Below, in pieces: positions 16,540 through 27,862 of a stretch of 64,000 nt of DNA. This DNA comes from Acidobacteriota bacterium (GTDB lineage: Bacteria; Acidobacteriota; Terriglobia; Terriglobales; Acidobacteriaceae). The translations under genes were made by a program, and so were the position numbers. Positions within the stretch are counted from its first letter, which is position 1, and the number at the start of each line of letters is the position of its first letter. The stretch covers positions 24,368 through 88,367 of the forward strand of contig JAJZIJ010000002.1 of the NCBI GenBank assembly GCA_021810625.1, read 5' to 3'. The notes below the pieces were generated by a model, which had not been told where the DNA came from, did no database searches, and worked only from the letters and a program-made list of their open reading frames with translations.

Positions 16540-17403
16540 TTAACGCGCAACGCTCATGCCAGCGCCACGCTGCTTGGCCTTCTCTATCACCGCATGAACC
16601 TCCGCCATAAGTGCGTCCGGCTGGCTGACCACCACCTGACCCGCAGGATTGTTGAGCAGTTGGGCAATCTCGTTCCAGCGGATCAACGGAGAGGTGGATT
16701 CGACCGTTACCAGTCGGCGCTGCGGCTCCGCCTTCACAAAGTAGACCACCCAGAGCGAGATGGCCGATAGTTGCACAATCTCGCCAATGAAATTGATAAG
16801 CATTCCCTGCGTCGGGAATCGGAGAAAAAGTGCTACTGCCACTAGCTGGTAGGTGGATATCATCCCCAAACCAAAGCTGATGCCAAAGACGCGGCTGCCA
16901 TAGGACATGCCGAAGGTTTGCGCGGTAAACGCAAAAAATGTGACGAGGCAGAGCACCAAAATACATTCGCAGCGCACAACCTCTCGACTCCCCGCCAACA
17001 GCAACTGATGGTAATCGAAATGTAAATTGCATAGCGCAACGACAGCCATGATTGCGGAGATGGATACCGACCAGCGATAAATGACGATACCGAGATGCTG
17101 TATCCCCGGCAGGGCAGAGGTTGCCTGTCGGTACAGGTCGTAGACCACGCAGAAGATAAGAATGGCGCCAGCCAAGTAACAGGCCAAATAGACATAGGCA
17201 TATGCCATTCGTGCCGTGCCGTAAGGAAGAATGGAGAAAAAGACCAGCCCCTTGGCTACGAGGTAGGAAATCTCAGAAAGTATCGTTACCCAGAGGTATG
17301 CCTGAAATGCTGGAAATGCCCTGTACAGAGCCTTGCCGTGAAGGACGCCGACAAGCGTCGCCAGCAAAACGATCTCAACTGTGGACAACACGACCAAGTT
17401 CAT
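16540..17403 (-). CDS. Seven-helix integral membrane protein, function unknown
   Basis: This 287-residue protein starts MNLVVLSTVEIVLLATL and has seven hydrophobic segments (about residues 4-21, 33-52, 67-90, 106-127, 143-163, 170-193 and 200-224), then a soluble tail of about 60 residues. I see no catalytic motif and do not recognise the family. The layout (seven helices plus a cytoplasmic tail) is receptor- or sensor-like. An ATG at 17472 would add a 23-residue non-membrane leader; the ATG at 17403 puts the first helix at the N-terminus. It follows, on the same strand and 103 bases on, a gene for a 53-residue secreted peptide, and both lie between two repeat arrays. Confidence 0.75.
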   Translation of the reverse strand: MNLVVLSTVEIVLLATLVGVLHGKALYRAFPAFQAYLWVTILSEISYLVAKGLVFFSILPYGTARMAYAYVYLACYLAGAILIFCVVYDLYRQATSALPGIQHLGIVIYRWSVSISAIMAVVALCNLHFDYHQLLLAGSREVVRCECILVLCLVTFFAFTAQTFGMSYGSRVFGISFGLGMISTYQLVAVALFLRFPTQGMLINFIGEIVQLSAISLWVVYFVKAEPQRRLVTVESTSPLIRWNEIAQLLNNPAGQVVVSQPDALMAEVHAVIEKAKQRGAGMSVAR

Positions 17404-17506
17404 AGCACGATGCACCCCGAGTTCCGCTAGGTTACGCGAAACCGAGGGTGCATGGCAAGAAAATTCACCCAATATGACCGATCAGTAACAAACTTTAGTT
17501 ACCGAG

Positions 17507-17668
17507 CTAGAAGCAAACAGTTCCCGGATTACAGAACGGTATCGGATTTGCGCTGGAGGCGACCATGACGGTTTTCACGCTGGAGGTGGTCTTGGCGGAG
17601 ACGTAATGATCGGCGACGAAACCTGTGAGGAGCATTCCAAGGGCAAGGGCGCGAACGATAATTTTCAT
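17507..17668 (-). CDS. Small secreted two-cysteine peptide (53 residues)
   Basis: This short gene reads MKIIVRALALGMLLTGFVAD at its start, a clear signal peptide with a likely cut after VSA (residue 25), leaving a mature peptide of about 28 residues. The peptide ends NPIPFCNPGTVCF, with two cysteines five residues apart that could form one disulfide loop. GAAAGGAA precedes the ATG at a workable distance. A strong inverted repeat lies upstream. It lies directly upstream of the seven-helix protein on the same strand. I do not recognise the peptide; a signalling peptide or small envelope protein are both possible. Confidence 0.6.
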   Translation of the reverse strand: MKIIVRALALGMLLTGFVADHYVSAKTTSSVKTVMVASSANPIPFCNPGTVCF

Positions 17669-17689
17669 AATGGGAAATTCCTTTCAGGA

Positions 17690-17730
17690 ATTAGAAAGAT
17701 TTTTAATTTTGTGCTTGCGCACTTTCTAAT
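17690..17730 (-). promoter_or_regulatory. Inverted-repeat leader upstream of the small peptide gene
   Basis: A 9-bp inverted repeat (attagaaag at 17690-17698, ctttctaat at 17722-17730) flanks a small hairpin, gtgc-ttgc-gcac (17711-17722). It sits 22 bases upstream of the peptide start codon and could be an operator or an mRNA structure close to the ribosome-binding site. Confidence 0.5.
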
Positions 17731-17879
17731 TCGGAGTATAGTGGTAGGGTAGGGTTAAGCTTCCTGTTTTGAGCCAGATACAGAGATTCTTCAAACTTGA
17801 ATGACTCCCGTCACGGTACTTTGTGGGTTATCCGGTGTCGTCAATAGCCGACACGTAATGCACCGCTTTTGCTGCACGC

Positions 17880-18371
17880 TTTTCCCGGCAAACATTCTCT
17901 GGATTCTTCGCTCCGCTGCGCTTCACTCAGAATGACGGCATTTGGGGGTGTGGGCAGTTCTGCGTCATTCAAAATAGATCGCTACGCTGCGAGCTTCGGC
18001 ATAAAAAACGAGGTGTCATTCTGAGCGCAGCGAAGAATCCAGACGGTGCTGGCGTGGAACAAACCGCATTTCCCCGGCAAACATTCTCTGGATTCTTCGC
18101 TCCGCTACGCTTCACTCAGAATGACGGCATTTGGGAGTGTGGGCAGTTCTGCGTCATTCAAAATAGATCGCCACGCTGCGAATTTCGACATAAAAAACGA
18201 GGTGTCATTCTGAGCGCAGCGAAGAATCCAGACGGTGCTGGCGTGGAATAAACAGCATTTCCCCTGCGAAGATTCTCTGGATTCTTCGCTCCGCTGCGCT
18301 TCACTCAGAATGACGGCATTTGAGGGTGTGGGCAGTTCTGCGTCACTCAAAATAGATCGCCGCGCTGCGAA
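17880..18371. repeat. Tandem repeat array 2 (2.6 units, 189-bp period)
   Basis: In the 840-bp gap between the peptide gene and gyrB, a partial unit is followed by two full 189-bp units starting at 17963 and 18152 and a partial unit from 18341. The units share array 1's nested arms but read gagcgcagcgaagaatcc without the insert. The same cgtcattcaaaatagatcgc start and ggcagttctg end are seen. Both arrays are in the same orientation, so they are long direct repeats flanking the 1.3-kb peptide and seven-helix region. The remaining bases up to gyrB are probably its promoter. Confidence 0.9.
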
Positions 18372-18461
18372 CATTTCGCCTGCGGACGTGCTACTATAGA
18401 GGATAGTTAACGACCGTTGTTTTTCGCGCTCAAGCCTTTGGGAATCAAGTGGTTGCCGTGA

Positions 18462-21206
<2,745 letters not shown>

Positions 21207-21364
21207 GAGGATTCTCTACCGTGGGGACGGCGGGCAATCCGCTGGCGCACAGTCGCCTTTCGCGGTTCCTCGAAGAGTACATTGTCCGATTGCAGCTTAC
21301 CCGGCACAACAGTCGTGCTGTTTTTGGGTCGTCACACGCTTTGAACCCTACTCGCTGAAACACA

Positions 21365-21655
21365 TTATTTTGCCGACTTTTGCAGTGTCGAAGGATAGCC
21401 TGCATTGGTGGTCGCTTTGATGAGTGCGGGTACAGATGTTTTGGCATCATCGAAGCTCACAACAGCGTCTTTCTTTGCAAGGCTGACGGCAACGCTGGAA
21501 ACTCCAGGAACCGCTTTGAGAGCCTTCTTCACGGTGACAGGACACATCGGGCAGTCCATCGAAGGCACGGCCAGCGTGACGGTTTTAGTTGCCGCCAGAA
21601 CGGGAAGCGCAGTGGCGAGCATCAGAAAAGCGAACAACTTCTTGAAAGCCTTCAC
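21365..21655 (-). CDS. merP: MerP-like periplasmic metal-binding protein
   Basis: This 96-residue protein has a signal peptide (cut near VLAA) and one HMA domain with the metal site MDCPMCPVTVKKAL, whose CxxC and following 'P.TVKKAL' are diagnostic of MerP rather than copper chaperones. It would bind Hg(II) in the periplasm and hand it to MerT. It starts at GTG 21655 with AAGGGAG upstream and follows merT by 13 bases. No mercuric reductase or MerR gene is nearby, so a mercury role is inferred only from homology. Confidence 0.85.
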   Translation of the reverse strand: MKAFKKLFAFLMLATALPVLAATKTVTLAVPSMDCPMCPVTVKKALKAVPGVSSVAVSLAKKDAVVSFDDAKTSVPALIKATTNAGYPSTLQKSAK

Positions 21656-21668
21656 AAGTTTTCTCCCT

Positions 21669-22019
21669 TTAGTAGAAAAGTGGCGCGAAGTATGGAAAGG
21701 TCATCGCAATCAACACCAGCGCGGCAACAATCCAGAACAGAACTTTGTAGAAATGTTGTGTTTGCGGCAGCGCGCAGACATCTTCGGGCTTGCAGTTCGC
21801 GGCAGGACGGTAAATGCGCCGCCAGCCAAAGAACATGGCGACCAGCGCAATGCCAAGAAAGATGGGACGATAGGGTTCCAGCTTTGTCAGGTTGCCAATC
21901 CAGGCTCCGCTGAACCCAAGGGTAATCAGCAGCAGCGGCCCCAGGCAGCAAGTAGAGGCGAGAATCGCCGCCAAACCTCCAACTGCAAGCGCTGTGGATT
22001 TGGATTTTCCCGATGACAT
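21669..22019 (-). CDS. merT: MerT-like mercuric ion transport protein
   Basis: This 116-residue inner-membrane protein has three hydrophobic segments, the vicinal cysteine pair in the first helix (STCCLGPLLL) and a second cysteine pair in the cytoplasmic loop (CKPEDVC), the pattern used to pass Hg(II) inward. The ATG at 22019 gives the usual MerT length; an upstream Met would add 14 residues lacking family likeness. It is first in a merT-merP pair and is divergent from the GH106 gene. Confidence 0.87.
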   Translation of the reverse strand: MSSGKSKSTALAVGGLAAILASTCCLGPLLLITLGFSGAWIGNLTKLEPYRPIFLGIALVAMFFGWRRIYRPAANCKPEDVCALPQTQHFYKVLFWIVAALVLIAMTFPYFAPLFY

Positions 22020-22041
22020 GCAGCCTCGTTTCTTCCTGCCT

Positions 22042-22054
22042 GTACATAATGTAC
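22042..22054. promoter_or_regulatory. Candidate operator upstream of merT (GTACAT palindrome)
   Basis: GTACAT-A-ATGTAC is a perfect 6+1+6 palindrome 23 bases upstream of merT. MerR operators also contain two GTAC half sites around a short centre, so a MerR-type regulator encoded elsewhere could act here. This is a pattern match only. Confidence 0.45.
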
Positions 22055-22185
22055 TCCCCACGAATTACAGATGGACTGAAGTCGCGCCCCTTCAAAACGC
22101 GGACGTATTCGGATGCTCCCCAAACGTAGAGACTGGTATGCTTATTCTCAGAGTTATCCATCAGGTCTCGAAACGGAGCCAGCTT

Positions 22186-25050
22186 GTGAAGCGATTTGCG
22201 CCCGGTCTACTTTGTTTGGCTGTATGTCTTCCGCTGTCAGCCCAGAATACAGTTCCGAATGTACGCCAGAATTTTCAGAATCCACCCAAGGCCTATCGAC
22301 CTATGGTGCGATGGTGGTGGCCTGGCGGCGACGTAACCGATGCCGAGCTACGCAGAGAGGTGCGTCTTCTCGATCAAGCCAATTTTGGCGGCGCTGAAAT
22401 TCAACCCTTCATCATCGGGCTTGATCCAAAGATGTCCAATAAAACGCGAAAGCGGGTCAACGATTACCTGACGCCGACCTTCTTCGCCCACATGCAGGCC
22501 GCGCTGGAAGAAGCGCATGCGCGCGGAATGTGGCTGGACTATACCTTTGGTTCTGGATGGCCCTTCGGCGGCGCTGGCGCCATTACCCCGGAGTTGGCCT
22601 CGGTACAGTTGAAATCGGCGCATCAGACCATTCGCGGGCCAGTTCATTTCCACGAAAAAATACAAATGCCTGAACTCAACCCAGACATCGCCACGGATCG
22701 TACCCTTCCGGCGGGCTGGCTTGAGCGCTTCCAGAAACGAGAAAAATTAGTGGCCGTAGTCGCCGTTCGAGGCGACAGGGTGCAACTCTATCCCGGCCAA
22801 ACCGTAAAACAACGCCCGCAGGTCAAACAAACGGGCCAGTTGGATCCCGGAACCTCCGTGGTGCTGACAAGCCACATGCTGCCCGATGGAACGCTGGACT
22901 GGGATGTACCCGCGGGAACATGGCAAGTATTCGCCTTCAAAGAATTGCCTACCGGACAGACCGTCGTGGGCGGTGCCGGAGTGGGGCCGCAACTCGTTTT
23001 GGATCACATGAACAAGCAGGCATTTGATGCCTACGCCCAACACGTCGGTGGCACAGCCAAACAGTACGATGGCCAGTTCTTTGGCAAAGGGATGCGGGCC
23101 ATCTTCTGCGACAGCCTGGAGGTACGCGCCGAGCTTTACTGGAGCGACAATTTTCTCGAAGAGTTCCGCAAGCGGCGCGGGTACGATCTCACGCCATTTT
23201 TGCCCATTCTAAAGGTTCCCGGTTTTGGAAAGCGGTATGGCTCCACCTCTGCCCGATTGCCGCTCTACAACATTCCTGGAATTGGAGATCGCGTTCGTCA
23301 GGATTACTGGCAGACGGTCTCCGATATTATGATCGACAATTTTTACTCGCCTTTCATCCAGTGGGCCGCGAACAATAACCTGTTGTCGCGTGTGCAGGCA
23401 CATGGGTCGCCCACCGACCTGCTTCGCGTTTATGGCGCGTCCAGCATTCCGGAGACGGAAGATTTATACGACAATGGCCGCTATGACTTTCTAAAAATGG
23501 CTTCCTCTGCTGCGGATTTGTATGGGCGGAACATTGTATCCAGCGAAAGTTTTGTCTGGCATGGCAAGGCGTATCAGACGACTCCAGAAAAAATCAAGCG
23601 CTATGCCGATGAGTTGTTCACCGCCGGGATCAACGAAATTATTTATCACGGCTACCCATACGAGTACATGGATCGCCCAGAGCCGGGCTGGCACCCGTTT
23701 GCGCTGGAAGGCGCGTTTTCCTCTGACATGAATCAGCACAACACGTTTTGGCCCTATCTTCCCCGCCTGAACGAGTACATTACCCGGCTGCAATATATCT
23801 CCCAGGCTGGTAGCACCGTGGTTCCAGTTGCGCTCTATCGCGGAACGCTTGCCTATGACGCTGTTGAACCCGCTCCGCCCGAACCTGAAATTGATACGCG
23901 CCTCATGGCAGCCGGATACAACTTCGATCACATTGATGCCTACACGCTGCTGCGGTGCAAGATCGTAGACGGCAAGCTGGTCTCGCCCGGAGGCACAAGC
24001 TATGAAGTCCTGATCCTCCCAAATCAGAAGTCCATTTCTGAGGAACTTTCAGATCGGCTGATAACGTTTGCGGAAAGTGGACTTCCCATTCTCTTTGTGG
24101 GGCGCGCGCCCAAGGTGGAACCACCGGCTGTCGATGGCAAGGTTCCAGGCAAAGACATGCCCTACCCCCTACAAAAAATTCTGGCGAACAAAACCATCCA
24201 CATCGCCGCAGGCCCGTCCGATGCCATCCGCATTCTGAGCGCATCTGTCTCGCCCAATCTGCATTTTGAAGGACAGCCCGTGCCCTTTATCGAGAAGCGC
24301 ATTGGAAAGCTCGACATCTTTTTCCTGCGCAATCCCAACGATGCAGAGAAGCGAACCAAGATTGACTGTACGGCGCTCGGCACGCCGGAGATATGGAATC
24401 CGTGGACAGGAACGATCCGGCCACTGGCTCAATTTGAAAGAATTGGAAAGACCGTGCAGTTGCCGCTGGATATTGATCCGTATGGATCGGTGCTTCTGGT
24501 CTTCGATCCAAGCGGAAACCCAACGGGAATCCCTGTAAAAATGTCTCCTCCAACCCCGCCATCTGTTCAGATTGCTGTGGGTCAGAATGGATGGAAATTC
24601 CACGGCGTGGGAATGGGGCCGGGGAGCCATCCTGAAACAATCAACATGGAACTGCCAAATTTAGAAGACTGGACAATGAACGACCAGTTAAAGAATTTCT
24701 CCGGGCGTGGGCAGTACACCACCACGTTCACCGTGCCTGCGAATCTCCTGAGCAGCCATCATCGAATACTGCTTGATCTCGGCGACGTGAAGGATGTTGC
24801 CGAAATCTCCATCAACGGAAAAGCCGGGCCGGTGCTGCTGCTGCAACCGTACAAGGCAGATGTAACTCCACTGTTGCATGTCGGCGAGAACACGCTTCAG
24901 ATCACCGTCGTCAATACGCTCTTCAACGCCTTGGCGGCGCAAGGGCTGAGTAAAAACTATCGGCCAGAGATAACCAACACGGCCAATGGGCTGATGCCCT
25001 CTGGGCTGATTGGGCCGGTGCGGTTGGAGGAGACACAGGCACAGGAATAA
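22186..25050 (+). CDS. Exported glycoside hydrolase, GH106 (alpha-L-rhamnosidase)-like
   Basis: This 954-residue protein has a signal peptide (MKRFAPGLLCLAVCLPLSAQ) and then PMVRWWWPGG, the strongly conserved N-terminal motif of GH106 and related rhamnosidases. The TIM-barrel region continues through GMWLDYTFGSGWPFGG and, near residue 305, IFCDSLEVRAELYWSD, which holds candidate acidic catalytic residues. A C-terminal galactose-binding-like beta domain follows (about 790-950, DLGDVKDVAEISINGK). GH106 enzymes release terminal rhamnose from plant pectin or bacterial polysaccharides. I prefer GTG 22186 because ACGGAG precedes it; ATG 22138 adds 16 residues. It converges on uxaC. Confidence 0.82.
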   Translation: MKRFAPGLLCLAVCLPLSAQNTVPNVRQNFQNPPKAYRPMVRWWWPGGDVTDAELRREVRLLDQANFGGAEIQPFIIGLDPKMSNKTRKRVNDYLTPTFFAHMQAALEEAHARGMWLDYTFGSGWPFGGAGAITPELASVQLKSAHQTIRGPVHFHEKIQMPELNPDIATDRTLPAGWLERFQKREKLVAVVAVRGDRVQLYPGQTVKQRPQVKQTGQLDPGTSVVLTSHMLPDGTLDWDVPAGTWQVFAFKELPTGQTVVGGAGVGPQLVLDHMNKQAFDAYAQHVGGTAKQYDGQFFGKGMRAIFCDSLEVRAELYWSDNFLEEFRKRRGYDLTPFLPILKVPGFGKRYGSTSARLPLYNIPGIGDRVRQDYWQTVSDIMIDNFYSPFIQWAANNNLLSRVQAHGSPTDLLRVYGASSIPETEDLYDNGRYDFLKMASSAADLYGRNIVSSESFVWHGKAYQTTPEKIKRYADELFTAGINEIIYHGYPYEYMDRPEPGWHPFALEGAFSSDMNQHNTFWPYLPRLNEYITRLQYISQAGSTVVPVALYRGTLAYDAVEPAPPEPEIDTRLMAAGYNFDHIDAYTLLRCKIVDGKLVSPGGTSYEVLILPNQKSISEELSDRLITFAESGLPILFVGRAPKVEPPAVDGKVPGKDMPYPLQKILANKTIHIAAGPSDAIRILSASVSPNLHFEGQPVPFIEKRIGKLDIFFLRNPNDAEKRTKIDCTALGTPEIWNPWTGTIRPLAQFERIGKTVQLPLDIDPYGSVLLVFDPSGNPTGIPVKMSPPTPPSVQIAVGQNGWKFHGVGMGPGSHPETINMELPNLEDWTMNDQLKNFSGRGQYTTTFTVPANLLSSHHRILLDLGDVKDVAEISINGKAGPVLLLQPYKADVTPLLHVGENTLQITVVNTLFNALAAQGLSKNYRPEITNTANGLMPSGLIGPVRLEETQAQE

Positions 25051-25068
25051 ATTACATCTGTCTCCACA

Positions 25069-26469
25069 CTAACCATTCTTCGTAAGTCGGTATGTGGAAG
25101 CGACAAAGCGATAAGCAAGATCAAACGCGATCTCATGCGCTTCGTCCTCTTCCAGGCGATGGTCTGCAACCAGCTTGGAAAGGTAGGCACAATCGACCCG
25201 GCGAGCTACGTCATGCCGCGCCGGAATGGAAAGGAATGCGCGCGTGTCGTCGTTAAATCCAACAGTGTTGTAGAAACCAGCCGTCTCCGTCGTGGATTCA
25301 CGGAAGCGCAACATTCCCTCCGGGCTGTCGTGGAACCACCAGGGTGGCCCAAGTTTGAGACAAGGATAATGCCCGGCAAGTGGGGCCAGCTCCCGGCTGT
25401 AGGTGGATTCGTCCAAGGTAAACAGGATGATCGACAGCTTCGGCTCATTGCCAAAGCGATGCAACAACGGTCGCAAATTGTGGACATAATCGGTGGGTGC
25501 GGGAATGTCAGCCCCGATGTCCTGCCCAAAGCGTTGGTAGAGCGCCGCATTGTGGTTGCGCAGGCTTCCGGGATGAATCTGCATGACCAGACCATCCTCC
25601 AAACTCATGGCCGCCATTTCTGTCAGCATTTGGGCGCGAAAAAGTTCCCTGTTGGCGGCAGATGCGGAACCGGATCGAACGCGATCAAAAAGCGCGGCGG
25701 CAGCTTCGCGGCCCAGGTCTGCGGTGGCCGCTGTTGGATGTCCATGATCTGTGGCCGTACATCCCAGCAAACGGAAGCGTTCACGAGTCTTTCGCAATGC
25801 AGCCAGATAACCGCTCCAACTTGCGGTGTCTTCCTTTGCCACAGCGCCCAACCGTTCAATGTTGGACACAAAGCCGTCAAAGTCAGGATCGACGACAGGG
25901 TCAGGACGAAACGTGGGAAGAATTTTTCCGCGCCATCCTGAATGCTTCAATTGGCGATGGAATTCCAGATCATCCAGCGGAGAATCCGTCGTTGCCAGAA
26001 CCTCAATACAAAAGCGTTCATACAAGGCGCGGGGCAAAAATTCAGGCGTGGCCAATTTTTCCTGGATCGTGTCGTAGTACAAATCGGCGGTTTGCGCGGT
26101 AAGAATTTTTCGCAACCCGAACAATTCCTGAAAAGCATAGTTCAGCCAGAGCCTCGTAGGCGTGCCACGAAAAAGATAGTAGTGCTCGGCAAATATCCTC
26201 CAGACGGCTCTTGGATCTTCGATCTCGCCTTGCCCGATGCCCATTCGCTCCAAGGGAATGCCCTGGCTGTAGAGCATCCGAAAGATGTAGTGGTCGGGCT
26301 TGATGAAGAGAGTGGCCGGATCGGCAAATGGCTGGTTCTCGGCAAACCATCGCGCCTCGGTATGCCCATGCGGACTGAGGATGGGCAAATCTCGAATTGC
26401 GGCGTGCAATCGCCGCGCAATCGCCAGCGCGGCAGGATCTGACGGGAAGAGTCGATCAGGATGCAGCAT
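25069..26469 (-). CDS. uxaC: Uronate (glucuronate/galacturonate) isomerase
   Basis: This 466-residue metal-dependent hydrolase-fold enzyme interconverts D-glucuronate and D-fructuronate (or galacturonate and tagaturonate). The N-terminal metal motif is PHGHTEARWFAENQPF, followed by DHYIFRMLYSQG, both typical of UxaC. The C-terminal LGPPWWFHDSPEGM segment near 385-398 is also conserved. It lies back to back with the GH106 gene (18-base gap), consistent with degradation of a rhamnose- and uronate-containing polysaccharide, though no other uronate genes are nearby. The start lacks an obvious ribosome-binding site. Confidence 0.9.
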   Translation of the reverse strand: MLHPDRLFPSDPAALAIARRLHAAIRDLPILSPHGHTEARWFAENQPFADPATLFIKPDHYIFRMLYSQGIPLERMGIGQGEIEDPRAVWRIFAEHYYLFRGTPTRLWLNYAFQELFGLRKILTAQTADLYYDTIQEKLATPEFLPRALYERFCIEVLATTDSPLDDLEFHRQLKHSGWRGKILPTFRPDPVVDPDFDGFVSNIERLGAVAKEDTASWSGYLAALRKTRERFRLLGCTATDHGHPTAATADLGREAAAALFDRVRSGSASAANRELFRAQMLTEMAAMSLEDGLVMQIHPGSLRNHNAALYQRFGQDIGADIPAPTDYVHNLRPLLHRFGNEPKLSIILFTLDESTYSRELAPLAGHYPCLKLGPPWWFHDSPEGMLRFRESTTETAGFYNTVGFNDDTRAFLSIPARHDVARRVDCAYLSKLVADHRLEEDEAHEIAFDLAYRFVASTYRLTKNG

Positions 26470-26537
26470 ACATTTAAGAATCTCACAAAATTCAGAGTTG
26501 TGTCCGCAGAACTTTCCGCGGTAGAAAATCGTTTTTT

Positions 26538-27821
26538 TTATGGTACAACCTCGGTCGCGGTTGTATAGCTAAGTTGATGAATGGCGATCCATGTCTGCGC
26601 GTAGGCGGTAAGCGCATTTAGGCTGGTGGAACGATCATCTTGCAGCGCATTCAGATAATCAATGAGAGCAAGACCGCCGTGCTCATACGCAAATTGCGCG
26701 ATGGCAAGCACGTCCTTCGCTTCGTCCAGATAATGCCCCTGATATCGGTCGGACAAGACCTTCGACGTGGTGTAGCCCACCCATGCCTGATCCACGTCGG
26801 AGAAGACCTGATTGCGCGCCGCTATTTCCGAAAATCGAATGGCCTGGGCCTGATATTTGGAGGTGGCCTTGTTGCCCTGATTGCGATCAAAGATGCGAAT
26901 CGGGATGGTGGCGTAAAATCCAAAGCTATTTTGGTACCCACTGTGGTCATATTCACCCTCAAGCGTCGGGTCGGTTGTTCCGTTCGCATAGGCAAGCTTG
27001 ACGTTGGCATCGGCCACGCGAACCGCAACCTGCGCTGCCTGATAATCCGGGCGGGCCGTCAAGGCGCGTTGTTCCAGCTCCGGCAGCGTGAGCGTGAGCA
27101 CGGGCGGAATGATATTGCCGACAATATCAAACGTGCTGCTGGGTTTTTCATAGCCAAGCAGCGTTTGAAGTTGGTCGCTGGTCTGTGCCAAATTTTGTTC
27201 TGCCGTGGATTCATCAGTCTCAAATTGAGCAAGCTGCAAATCCAGCCGCTCGTAGTCCAGCTTGCCGAGGTCGCCGGTCTTGTAGCGCTCGCGGCTGATG
27301 TCGAGCTCGTGTCGAAAATCGGCGAGATTGTCTGTGGCGAGCTTGAGCGCGGCCTTGGCCAGCAGCATATTTGTGAAAGCCGTTTTGACCTGGAGAATCA
27401 CCTGCCGCTCCTGATCCTGATACAAATCCAGGGTCTGCGCGGTCGTTGATCGCGCACTGTCGAGACGCCAGCGTCGTTTCTGTCCGCGCTCAAACAGGCG
27501 GGCCAACTGAAGGCTGTACATGTATGGAGTGTTGGAGTTTGCCGGATTCGTAACGTTCGTTCCATACGCCGTGAAGTAAGGATTTTGACGCACGCCTGCC
27601 TGGGTCTCCTGCGCTCTGACGGACAAAATGTTTTGCTCGGCGGCCAGCAGCGTAGGATTTTTTGCGCGCGCGATAGCCACTACTTGTTGCAGTGTGAGTG
27701 GAGCGGCAGAAGGATTTTGCGTTTGCGCGTTGGCGGTCAAAAAGCACAGCAGAACCATTCCCATCGTCAACGCCCAAAGGAGAATTGGCATCCTTGTGGT
27801 CGATATTTTTTTCTGAGTCAT
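26538..27821 (-). CDS. Outer-membrane efflux channel, TolC/CusC family
   Basis: This 427-residue protein has a signal peptide ending near FLTANAQ and two OEP repeats with long amphipathic helices (about 45-215 and 245-420), for example LTLQQVVAIARAKNP and ALTARPDYQAAQVAVR. It forms the outer-membrane duct of a tripartite heavy-metal pump. I chose the ATG at 27821 because AAGGAAAC precedes it; an upstream ATG at 27851 adds 10 residues. It is the third gene of the adaptor-pump-channel operon, 41 bases after the pump gene. Confidence 0.88.
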   Translation of the reverse strand: MTQKKISTTRMPILLWALTMGMVLLCFLTANAQTQNPSAAPLTLQQVVAIARAKNPTLLAAEQNILSVRAQETQAGVRQNPYFTAYGTNVTNPANSNTPYMYSLQLARLFERGQKRRWRLDSARSTTAQTLDLYQDQERQVILQVKTAFTNMLLAKAALKLATDNLADFRHELDISRERYKTGDLGKLDYERLDLQLAQFETDESTAEQNLAQTSDQLQTLLGYEKPSSTFDIVGNIIPPVLTLTLPELEQRALTARPDYQAAQVAVRVADANVKLAYANGTTDPTLEGEYDHSGYQNSFGFYATIPIRIFDRNQGNKATSKYQAQAIRFSEIAARNQVFSDVDQAWVGYTTSKVLSDRYQGHYLDEAKDVLAIAQFAYEHGGLALIDYLNALQDDRSTSLNALTAYAQTWIAIHQLSYTTATEVVP

Positions 27822-27862
27822 TATCAATGTTTCCTTGTCCAAAATATGCATGTGGATCAGCC

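Noticed and set aside
15968..17032. 354-codon minus-strand frame over repeat array 1
   Set aside because: It runs through tandem repeats and overlaps the seven-helix gene and the NTF2-like gene; repeated 'NDTSFFMPK' segments are just translated repeats.
16111..18371. Possible CRISPR arrays
   Set aside because: Units are about 190-216 bp with no short direct repeats separated by unique spacers, and no cas genes are present.
21892..22185. Extended start of the GH106 gene at 21892
   Set aside because: The extension overlaps merT and lacks signal-peptide features; GTG 22186 with ACGGAG gives a clean signal peptide.
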